Assembly (NCBI RefSeq): GCF_000219625.1
Contig: NC_018206.1
Coordinates: 248,001 to 312,000, forward strand
Source: Zymoseptoria tritici IPO323
Taxonomy: Eukaryota; Ascomycota; Dothideomycetes; Mycosphaerellales; Mycosphaerellaceae
Length of the DNA: 64,000 bases
Reading direction: 5' to 3'
In this document: in pieces, positions 19,235 through 27,864 of the stretch
How the letters are laid out: every line of letters starts with the position of its first letter
How positions within the stretch are numbered: position 1 is the first letter of the stretch
Translations under genes and position numbers: made by a program
The notes under the pieces: generated by a model
What the model saw: only the letters and a program-made list of their open reading frames with translations
Told to the model about the DNA's origin: nothing
Database searches by the model: none

Positions 19235-20179
19235 TCAAACGTACTCGTCCTTGACGCCTCCGACCCTCCTTTCGCTTGCGCTGTCGACAAAGCTGCCACG
19301 GCTACGGGTGCTGCGCTTGCGACCAAAGTATCCACCCGACTTCTTGCTGCTGTCATCCTTGCCCATGCGGCCACCAAGGCAGAAGAGAATCGTCGCGAGG
19401 AAGAGAGCGGCGAATGCACCCCAGGAGAAACCGTATGCGTAGACACCGAGCTTGGCATCAGCACCACCGGCGCGGAAAGCGTCGCGGCCCTTGACGGTCC
19501 ATGCGCTGTGGGGTTAAAGTTAGTGACTTGCAAGGTTGATGTCGGGATCGGGGTGTTGACGTACGTCATGAGAGCGGAGCACAGAGCCTGGAAGAAGCAG
19601 GCGAGGAACGCGAACAGGCCGGTGAAGTATGCGCCTAGACGAGCGATGATGGCGGCAAGGCTGACGAGGAGAGCGCAAGCGGCGAAGAAGAGAGCGACGA
19701 GGTAGAAGGCCCAGGCGGTGCGGGAGAGGTAGTAGTAGTTGTCATCGGTGAGGAGGTTCTCGGAAACACCATTGCTAGTGCCAAAGTTGCGCTCCGGGTC
19801 GAACGGAATGGCAGCGCCCTTGGGACCACAGTTGCCGTTCTTGCCGTCTACGACACCGCAGATGGCGAGGTAGGTCCAGCGAGCAGGGTTGTTGTAGTTG
19901 CGGGAATCGCTCTGGATGGAGGAGGTGTCGGCCTGGAGGAAGTAGATCTTGTTGACAGGCGAGCCGTTCAGACCAGAGAGGATGATGAGGATTTGCATCA
20001 CAATCGCGCCTGCTACCAAGATGACCGCCGCGAGCGAAAGCCCGGCGCCTGCAGTGAGAAGATGGAGTCAGCGGACATGCGGTTGCAGGGGTGTCGTGTG
20101 GTAAGGTGAGGTCACGGAGGTGTGAGGGAGCACCGAAGGAAGGGATTGAGTGCAACTTACGAGATGCGAAACCACCCAT
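19235..20179 (-). CDS. SUR7/PalI family membrane protein
   Basis: Three exons (20161-20179, 19565-20048, 19235-19505; introns 112 and 59 bp) give 257 residues. Four hydrophobic segments: AGLSLAAVILVAGAIVMQILIIL at the N-terminus, then AFYLVALFFAACALLVSLAAI, GAYFTGLFAFLACFFQALCSALM, and FSWGAFAALFLATILFCLGG. The extracellular loop holds WTYLAICGV...CGPKGAAIPFDPERNFG, with the paired cysteines and PFDP motif of SUR7/Fmp45-type proteins. The tail is Ser/Lys/Arg-rich and cytosolic (SKKSGGYFGRKRSTRSRGS). Family members sit in eisosomes/MCC patches of the plasma membrane and affect endocytosis, wall integrity or pH signalling. Donor GTACGT was chosen for intron 2 because it restores the frame LMTAWTVKG. 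Confidence 0.88.
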
Positions 20180-21274
20180 TGTGTGGTAAGGGTGGTGGTG
20201 ATGATTGATTAGGAGAGGAGGAGGAGGAGGATGATGATATTGGTCGACGAAGGATGCGGTATGATATGGGTAGAGGACGAGGATTCCAGGCAAGGGAGGA
20301 GGAGTAAGAAGTGCGACGGCTTCGGTTGTTGTTATGAGATTGGGCCCGGATTAAGGTTCGGGCGGATTGAACGGACGCAGAGGAGTTAAATCTCGCACTA
20401 CTTGGAAGCGGCGTGTCTCTTCGTGTCTTGTCGCGCTGCCGTCGCTCTTCTGAATGTGAGGTGGAGGTGTCGATGAGGATTATGGTCGCGAGCAGGGAAG
20501 AGGACGAGATTAGGCGGGAGCAGATCTGGGTTCTGGCACGGGCGTGACGTGACGTGGATGATGGACGCGAGGATGATGATGTGCAAGGAGGAAAAACAGA
20601 CTCGGAGCTTGTGTTGCCGCGACGTCATGGGATTTCCTCGCACGGCAACCAGATTTGTGGGAGAAACCTTACGAATTGGATTGGATTCCTGGCTGGCTCC
20701 CCGGCCAGTCGGCAAGAATGAATGCACTTGTGAGATCATAAACAATGAATTGGAATACTCGATTGATGGATGGACTGGTGATGAGGTATACACATGTTCA
20801 AGCCGTCCATCGCTACAGTAGTGAGGCCTCAGTATCACAGTTGTTCAAGAGCAACATCCAGCTCAATGTGGTGATATTCAGTGCGCCTTCTCCACGCCTG
20901 GGCACGGTGCCGTCTTTGTTCGGTTCTCAAGATGTTCTTGGTCGTGAGAGTGCCATGCCGTCATGGTCGAACAGAGGGCGATGAGTGGATGGACCAGCAC
21001 ACCGCAAAGCCACTCACATCGTCGAAGCGCCGATCAAGCAGGACCAACGCCAAGATTCACAAGGTGACGTCCGTGAGCAAGGTTTCGATGGTCCGCGTGA
21101 TGTGGCTTTTTGGACGAAATGACGCCCCGGGGAGGAGGAGAGCTCTGACCTTGACGGAACGCGTCCACGGAGCCATCCATCACCAAGCACCACCTCCACC
21201 TCTGCCAACACAGCTCTATTGTCTCAGTCCTTGCTTTCGCCAACTGCCAGCTGGATGGACGCTTCACAATAACC
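20180..21274. promoter_or_regulatory. Divergent intergenic region SUR7-like / Rogdi
   Basis: 1.1 kb between opposite starts. Next to the SUR7-like start is a purine-rich tract (GGAGGAGGAGGAGGATGATGAT, about 20215-20240), which on the transcribed strand is a CT-rich leader. Short overlapping frames only. Probably promoter plus 5' leaders of both genes. Confidence 0.5.
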
Positions 21275-22234
21275 ATGTCCACCCTCATATGGCCTCCTAT
21301 AGCTCACGATCAACTCCTCGTCGAGCAGGCCGATACTGTCGCTCGGGAGCTAGAATGGTTGCTCTCCACGCTGCAAGACACTCTTCGCGCATTGAAAGAA
21401 GGTCTCGAGGAATGTGCTGAACTTCTCGCTCCAAAAGAGCCCGGCTCAACACTCGTCCTATCATCAATCCGCTCCGAGCATCTCAAAGGTTTCATCACTC
21501 GCGTCGGAACGCGCATCGTCAAAGGCGATGTACACCTTCGTCTACATTCTCTGCCTCCCGCAAAGGGACAGTCCAGCTACAAACTCTCCATTTCTACGCT
21601 TCCCACTGCACCAACGCTTGTTCTCGACCAGCTAACCACCACGCGCACTCTCATCAATGCCTGCCTCGATGTCGTCGATGCTACTTTATGGACGGGTGAT
21701 CGCCAAAACGCTAGCTTCATCTCCAGCCAGCTCCGCCTGCTGCACGAGAACATACAAGAAGCCAAGACAGCCCTGAAAGGCTGGCCCGAACACCTCAAGC
21801 CCTGGAACGAACAGCCGGCCGAACCCAAGGCCTTCCTCCCACCACTGCCATCGAACATCTCCTTCCACCTCTCAATCTCCGAAGCCGCCGTACTGCTCAA
21901 CGTCCGAGTGCTCGAGCTCGCACACCCGCACACCGGCACCAACACTCCCTTGTCAGCACCTGGCGGTGGTGCAGCATCCTTCAGTGGGCTGTCGTTGCGC
22001 GATCGGCTGGCGACAGCGTTTGGTGTGAAGCCTATGCCAGAGGGCGAAACAGCTGAAACGTTCACATATCAAGGACAAGAGGTTCGCGTGAAAGAGAAGG
22101 TACGCGTGGAGAGCCAGGACCCGAGTCTGATGGCTGCGTTGGCCAAGCTGGGCGCATTGGAAAGGAATGTCGCATTGGCGCGACGGGCGCTAGATGTGCT
22201 AATGGGAATAGACGGAGATACAGACGATGCGTGA
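21275..22234 (+). CDS. RAV2: Rogdi / RAVE complex subunit Rav2
   Basis: Single exon, 319 residues. RAVE promotes assembly of the vacuolar H+-ATPase V1 and Vo sectors; Rav2 (animal Rogdi) is its small subunit. The opening IWPPIAHDQLLVEQADTVAREL-type segment, the helical leucine-rich N-terminus, the central beta-rich part (VHLRLHSLP...YKLSISTLPTAPTLVLDQL) and the C-terminal coiled helix (LGALERNVALARRALDVLMG) match the Rogdi family. Its length is normal for a fungal member. No signal peptide or membrane segment, so it is cytosolic or peripheral at vacuoles and endosomes. Confidence 0.9.
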   Translation: MSTLIWPPIAHDQLLVEQADTVARELEWLLSTLQDTLRALKEGLEECAELLAPKEPGSTLVLSSIRSEHLKGFITRVGTRIVKGDVHLRLHSLPPAKGQSSYKLSISTLPTAPTLVLDQLTTTRTLINACLDVVDATLWTGDRQNASFISSQLRLLHENIQEAKTALKGWPEHLKPWNEQPAEPKAFLPPLPSNISFHLSISEAAVLLNVRVLELAHPHTGTNTPLSAPGGGAASFSGLSLRDRLATAFGVKPMPEGETAETFTYQGQEVRVKEKVRVESQDPSLMAALAKLGALERNVALARRALDVLMGIDGDTDDA

Positions 22235-22789
22235 GATGAGAAGCCTTGACAAAGTCGTGCGACAGAGACATCAATTGCTGCAGTGCAGTAAGAATGCCAG
22301 CCCATGCCCTGTCGCTGAGCGATGTCAGTTGAGAGCGTATGCGCTGAGGTGACCTGGAGACGTCTACTGTCGGTCAGAGAGACAGAACCATCGCATCGAC
22401 TGTGACTGCAGATTGCAACATATCATCTGTCGGTGCACACTGCCCTCGTTCGCAATTTTATCAACGAAAATCACGAACTTGCCGCGGACATGGGAAAGTT
22501 GAGTTCTCCGCGGGGATGTGTGGCGCGCCAGCTTGCTCCGAAGCCGCCCGCTAAGATAAGATTGAAAGATTGGGCCAACCACGTTCACACCATATCTTCT
22601 AACATATCAGTCACATTATCTGCTCTGCGACAGGTCTGCAATTCCTGTACATCCTGTCATTATCTGGATCGGAGAAAGAACAATTCAATTCTCTTTATCT
22701 CTTTGGCTCTGCTGCCCGACTCTCCACTTCACCGACTCTCACTCACAGGCCAATCCTCCTCGACCGCCACTGAATTCAAACCGACGACC
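22235..22789. promoter_or_regulatory. Upstream region of siroheme synthase
   Basis: 555 bp. The reading frame of the downstream gene is open for 119 codons upstream of the chosen start (to 22433), but that part is Ser/Thr/Asn-rich without homology to Met8 proteins, and the chosen ATG follows a CT-rich leader. No sulfur-regulator site matching ATGRYRYCAT was found by eye. Confidence 0.45.
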
Positions 22790-24523
22790 ATGCCACCGCA
22801 TCTCCTCACCGCGGTCGACTCGACATCACACATTCACCTCATCATCGGCTCGAATCCTCTCGCTGGCGCACGATGTACCCGATCACTCGAAGTTGGCGCA
22901 AAGCCGATTCTTGTCGCGGCCGAGAGCGCAAAGCTACACTACGGTCTTGCAAAGAGGATAGAAGAGCAGGAGATGCAATGGCTGAAGAAGGATTTCGAAG
23001 AGAGTGACTTGACAACATTGGGCAGAGAGGAGGTGGACCGCGTTGTTGATGCTGTATTCGTCACATCGGGAGGCAAATCCGAGTGGGCTACAGACATTTC
23101 CATGTTATGCAGGAGACTACGCATTCCCGTGAATGTTGTTGACGCGCCGAATCTTTGCACGTTCACACTGCTGTCCACGCATAGTGATGGTCCCCTTCAA
23201 ATCGGCGTCACGACCTCTGGCAAAGGCTGCAAGCTCGCGTCGCGCATACGTCGGGAGATCGCCTCATCTCTTCCTCAAGATCTAGGGAGCGCCGTCGAGC
23301 GTCTTGGTAAAATGCGATCACGAATCTGGGAGCAAGATCATCTCAACGAGGCGGCCGCAGATCTTGAGGTCGAGGACGAAGAGTCAGGTCAAATGGCGAC
23401 GTTTAACAAACTCGTCACACCGACCGATGCCGAAGCAGCGAAGGAACGTCGCATGCGTTGGCTGTCTCAGATCTGCGAATACTGGCCTCTCCGCCGTCTA
23501 GCGTCCATCACAGACGAGGATGTCGACCACATGCTGGAATGCTACAAGAACGAAAACCTTGCCACCAACACCAGCCCTCTTCTCCAGCCTTCGACCCTCG
23601 ACGCGCGCCAATCTCGCGGTCGAATCATCCTCGCAGGCTCTGGACCTGGTCATCCCGATCTCCTCACTACCGCCACTCTCAAATGCATTCGTAGCGCCGA
23701 TCTCATACTGGCGGACAAGCTCGTGCCCGAAGGAGTTCTTGCTTTAGTCCCACGCCGCACGATCGTATTCATTGCGCGCAAGTTTCCTGGTAACGCCGAC
23801 AAGGCACAAGATGAGCTTCATCTCAAAGGTCTCGAAGCGCTCCGCCAGGGTCTGACTGTGCTACGGCTCAAGCAAGGCGATCCTTACCTGTACGGCCGGG
23901 GCGCAGAGGAGGTTGATTTCTTCCGATCTCATGGCTACGAGTCGCTCGTCCTCCCAGGTGTGACGAGTGCTCTGAGTGCGCCGCTATTCGCGCAGATTCC
24001 GGTTACCCACAGGGGCGTCAGCGATCAAGTCGTCATCTGCACAGGCACGGGAAGGAAAGGAGCGAGCCCGTCACCTCCGGCATGGAGAGAAGCCCAGACG
24101 GTCGTGTTCCTCATGGCATTGCATCGGTTGGGAGATCTCATCACGAGCTTGATTGGGAAGAAGGATGCCGAAACTGATATTGTGGGAGCTGGGTATCCTC
24201 TCACAACGCCCTGCACTGTCATCGAGCGAGCATCGTGCCCTGACCAGCGCATTCTGCGAACGACATTGCAGTATGTGTGTGCAGCTGTAGAGGAGGAAGG
24301 GAGCAGACCGCCTGGACTTTTGGTGGTGGGAGCGGCGTGTGGAGTCTTGAAGGGACCGGGAGCCGCGACATGGGTCGTCGAGGATGGCTGGCGAGGTCTG
24401 GATGGTATCGTGGAAAGCAGCAGTGATGGATTTGGTCTGGGTCTTGGGAAAGGCGCTTTGGAAGAGCTGAGAGAGGTCATCGCCACGCCTGGGCTGGATG
24501 AGTCGAAGAAGAGCTATGTTTGA
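22790..24523 (+). CDS. Siroheme synthase: fused precorrin-2 dehydrogenase/ferrochelatase and uroporphyrinogen-III methyltransferase
   Basis: Single exon, 577 residues. Makes siroheme, the prosthetic group of sulfite and nitrite reductases, from uroporphyrinogen III. Residues about 15-240 resemble yeast Met8: IIGSNPLAGARCTRSLEVGA (nucleotide-binding entry), NVVDAPNLCTFTLLS (with the catalytic Asp of the NVVD motif, 118) and TTSGKGCKLASRIRREI. Residues about 275-540 are a SAM-dependent methyltransferase (SUMT, Met1/CysG-A type): LAGSGPGHPDLLTTAT at 281-296 and QGDPYLYGRGAEEVDFF at 362 onward. In S. cerevisiae these are separate Met8 and Met1 proteins, and the fused order (Met8 then SUMT) is that of CysG. 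It links functionally to the PAPS reductase and ATP sulfurylase further along. Confidence 0.94.
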   Translation: MPPHLLTAVDSTSHIHLIIGSNPLAGARCTRSLEVGAKPILVAAESAKLHYGLAKRIEEQEMQWLKKDFEESDLTTLGREEVDRVVDAVFVTSGGKSEWATDISMLCRRLRIPVNVVDAPNLCTFTLLSTHSDGPLQIGVTTSGKGCKLASRIRREIASSLPQDLGSAVERLGKMRSRIWEQDHLNEAAADLEVEDEESGQMATFNKLVTPTDAEAAKERRMRWLSQICEYWPLRRLASITDEDVDHMLECYKNENLATNTSPLLQPSTLDARQSRGRIILAGSGPGHPDLLTTATLKCIRSADLILADKLVPEGVLALVPRRTIVFIARKFPGNADKAQDELHLKGLEALRQGLTVLRLKQGDPYLYGRGAEEVDFFRSHGYESLVLPGVTSALSAPLFAQIPVTHRGVSDQVVICTGTGRKGASPSPPAWREAQTVVFLMALHRLGDLITSLIGKKDAETDIVGAGYPLTTPCTVIERASCPDQRILRTTLQYVCAAVEEEGSRPPGLLVVGAACGVLKGPGAATWVVEDGWRGLDGIVESSSDGFGLGLGKGALEELREVIATPGLDESKKSYV

Positions 24524-24761
24524 GGGTCACGAAGAATATGAGCACTTGCAGAGCAGGACGATGTACAGCGATATACCAGATCTTAGAGCTACACGATAGA
24601 TGATAAACAGTGAAGTTGCTTCGGCAGGACTGCCTGCTATACAGAGGTCGTTGATACCATCAATTCAATTCTCTGCTTTCACGGACCTGTTTGGCTGTAC
24701 TCTCTCTCACTCACTCCCAGGCTGCCAAGCAAATCTGAAGCCTTCATCTTCACAGGCCTCG

Positions 24762-24999
24762 TGTCAATTGAGTAGTGCAATGCAGGGGTGAACTTCAAGA
24801 TTAAGAAAAACCATGTGTTTCTTGAGGTTATCGACCTAAAGACTATATAGACGCCGTAATTCCAAATACCCAAAAGGGGTTAGGGTCTTATCGCTAATAT
24901 CCTATAATATTATATAGGACACTAACTACGTAATTAGGCTGTTAGAGTTAATATCCCTAGTCTTACCCTGTTTTATAAATTAACGCTAATAGATCGACA
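24762..24999 (-). repeat. Left LTR of the complete copia element (3' LTR in element orientation)
   Basis: 238 bp, TGTCAATT...GATCGACA. It differs from the right LTR at 13 positions by my count, every one a transition between CpA/TpG and TpA. Its outer (left) part keeps the CA/TG state and its inner (right) part has TA, the mirror image of the other LTR. Confidence 0.93.
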
Positions 25000-25014
25000 T
25001 ACCCCCGAGATCTG
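25000..25014 (-). other. Polypurine tract next to the 3' LTR
   Basis: On the minus strand it reads CAGATCTCGGGGGTA immediately before the LTR TGTCGATC, the expected plus-strand primer position. The identical 15 bp occurs again at 27804-27818. Confidence 0.75.
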
Positions 25015-25035
25015 TTTATATTATACTAAACGATC

Positions 25036-27408
25036 TTAATCCTCGCTCTCCTCGCTATTAGAGTCGTCGTCCGGACCTTCGATTTCGGGGCCGGGTAGTA
25101 GAATGTTAATAAGCGCTAGGGCGGCGGCTTGACGACGGCATTAAAGTTTAAGAGATTCTAGCTCGAACTTGCTAGATCCGCTGGCTATAGCGTTAAAGAC
25201 GGCGGCTCCTTAGCCTCTTCTATGTTAGTTCTCCGCTATCGCGGTTATAGCATCCTCCTTAGCGTAGGCGTCTCTTATTATCCGGTCGGGAGTAGTAACG
25301 TTGCTCGATCGAGGTCCTTTAGGTAGAGGCAAGGGAGCGACCTTCCTAGCGTTGCGGTTTATCTTTCTAGTCTTCGATTGCTTAGACTTAGTATTAACGC
25401 CTATTACGTTTTTGTCTTCGTCCTTATCTTAGTATTTACGTTTCGCGGGCTTCTCGACCTTAACGGCAACGGCCTTAGTAGGTTGCTTCTTTGCTAGTGC
25501 CTTCCTCTTAGTTAGCTTAGGCATAGGTGTAAGCTCCTTCTCCTCTTCGTCGGAAGAGTCGTTAATAGGCTAATTGCGTTGTAGGCGAGCTAGTAGTCCG
25601 GAGTAGTACGGAGTAAGGTAGTTTTCTAGATCGTTATCTCCTTTAGACTCTTCGTCGAGGGCGTCTAGGGCAGCCTAAGCGACCTGTCTCTTCTTTTTAC
25701 GTTCCTTAGAGGCCTTAGACTTGCGATTATGTTCTTTTACTATCTAGCGTATAGTCTTAATATCTAGGATCCGGTTGTTTCTAGTATCGGCTTTAGGCTT
25801 ATTTAGGGTTTAGTCGTCCTAGGTCGGCGTAGTGTAGGCGCGAGTGTAGTTTTTTAATATTATAGACGTAGCGATAGGGTCGATGCTTTTAATAATTTGA
25901 TCCTTTCCTTCGCCTTTAAAGGTGTAAAGGGCCTCTAGGTCCTTAAGAATCTAAAGAAGTCTAGGATAGTAGATAGTAACTCCGCTCTTTATATCGTTAT
26001 AAATGCGTTTAAGCTAAGTAAGAATGTCGATATATAGGACGTTAATAATAAAGGGAGCTAACAGGTAAAGTTTTGCTAAAATTAGCGCCTTAAACTCCTT
26101 TATACGGTTAATCGAGTTATAGAGGGTAAGTAGGATAGACTTAAACTACCTCTTAGGCTTTAACTTGTTTTCCGTAGCGTCGCGTTAGAATACTCCGTCT
26201 TCTCCTTTATTCTACTAGAACGCCTACTCCTTCGTTGCGCTAAAGTTAGTAAACCGCCTAAATTCTCTAGAGAAGTCGTCGAATGTATTTTAGTAAGTCT
26301 TAATAACCTTATCGGTAATTTTAGGTTATTTGTCTAGAAGAGTTATAGGCCTCTTAGCACTCTGCTGCCTACTAGTTATATATAGGGTCTTAGGAATGCG
26401 AGTTAATTTCTTTGTTAGGGTCTACTAAGGTTAGTTCTAACGACGTAAAGTCTCTATTATAAAGATTCTACGTAAGGGGCCCTAGTTAAAGTTACCCTTT
26501 CTAGTCTTCTTCTTAGGGATAGGGTCGACTTCGGATCTATCCTACAACTCCTTCTTAACGTTAGCGGCTTCGGACTCGGCCTCTTTAGCAGCTTTGCGTT
26601 GTTTCTCTACCTTCTTCTCTGCTTTTAGGATAGCCGCTTCTCTTGCCTTTGCGTCCTAGTATACTATTAGGTCCTCTTCGGTTATATAACTATTCGTTCT
26701 TAACTTTATTTCGTATAACTAAATAGCTTTAAGGTCCCTAGCTTGCTAGGCCTAAAAGGCCTTATCCGATTGTCCGGTAACTAGATTAGCTTAATAAAGT
26801 GTTGTAGCGTAATTCTTAAACTCCTTTTTGTCGAGGATAACTGTTTCTTAAGGAGGAGCGTTGTCCTTATTTAGGACTTTAGCTCTAGCTGCTATAGTAT
26901 CCTCCTATATGTTCCTGTCGTTTAGGACTTATACGCTTTAATCTAGTATCTGCGCATTGCTTGCTACGCGCTAATTAAGGTAGCGGTATTGGAATATGTC
27001 GTCCTTATCGCTTAGTTAATCCTCGGCCGCTAATAACTCGCGGTTAACTATAGCTTTAGCTGCTGCGTCGATTGCGTCTTCTTCCCTTAGATAAGGCTGC
27101 GTACCCTACTAGTTATCCTAAACTTTATCTTACGCACGAGCGGTTGCGGCCTTAGCGGTAACTTAACGTAGCTGTTCTAGAGTAATTAGATTAGTAGGAG
27201 TGTCGACGCATGCGTTCGGGTCGTTAGCGTCGATACTAGACTAGTTGTCGCCTATCGTGGAGGTAGTTTTCGAGTGTTTTCTCGACTTCTTAGTTAATTT
27301 AGGGACGTTTTCGAGTACGTTAAAGTCTAGAAGTAGTACCTCGCTCTCGGGGTTAAGGTTGCGCCTGTTTCTAGTGTTTACTATTGCAATAGTGCTACTA
27401 TACAATAT
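25036..27408 (-). pseudogene. Accessory reading frame (~791 codons) of the copia element, unknown function
   Basis: Four widely spaced readable segments on the minus strand lie in one frame: LNPESEVLLLDFNVLENVPK near the start, EEDLIVY and a Lys/Glu/Ala-rich coiled-coil segment (AKAREAAILKAEKKVEKQRK, about 26600), DALDEESKGDNDLENYLTPY (about 25650) and the acidic end PEIEGPDDDSNSEESED with a TAA stop at 25036-25038. Phase is kept across all four, so no net frameshift is needed; interruptions I read are TAA or TAG, as expected from mutated CAA, CAG or TGG. The start is uncertain (an ATA at 27406-27408 may be a mutated ATG). Basic stretches (KLTKRKALAKK) suggest nucleic-acid or nuclear binding, but I recognise no domain. 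Confidence 0.7.
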
Positions 27409-27781
27409 TAATACCTCTGCTAATGCAAAATAAGGTAGTTAAAGAAAAGAAGAGAAAGTAGAAGTGCAAACGGAAAAGATATAAGCTCTAAGAATAAGCA
27501 CAGACTAGTACTAAGGAATGCGTTACGGGTTTAGAAGTACGCGTAGTTTAGCATATAATAGCTGTTTAGGCCTTTAGTAGCTGCTAATTTTAGTTTAGCG
27601 CAAAAAGTGAAGTGAATTTAGCTTTAAAAGGGTAATCCGGTCGATAGATCCCTAGATATATACGTCCTAGACTACTTGTTAAGGTAGTAAACGTAATAAT
27701 TTAAGTCCGCATGTAATGTGTATATAAGGCTATTTAATAGCTCCTAATCGTTGTGTAGACTTCTTTCTAATAGTAAAGTTA

Positions 27782-27801
27782 GGCTAGGCATTTGCCTAGC
27801 C
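27782..27801. repeat. 20-bp perfect inverted repeat
   Basis: GGCTAGGCA-TT-TGCCTAGCC, a 9-bp stem with a 2-base loop, next to the internal polypurine-tract copy. It may be a coincidence of low-complexity RIP DNA or part of the junction of the accessory frame. Confidence 0.6.
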
Positions 27802-27803
27802 CT

Positions 27804-27864
27804 TACCCCCGAGATCTGGTAGTAAAGTTTTACTATTAGCGCGGTCCTTACCCCCTAGATCTAG
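27804..27864 (-). repeat. Internal copies of the polypurine tract at the end of pol
   Basis: 27804-27818 is identical to the tract beside the LTR, and 27849-27864 is a near copy with two changes, 45 bp away. On the minus strand the pair encodes LLDLGGKD...LLPDLGGKG at the pol C-terminus. They mark the boundary between pol and the accessory frame. Confidence 0.7.
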
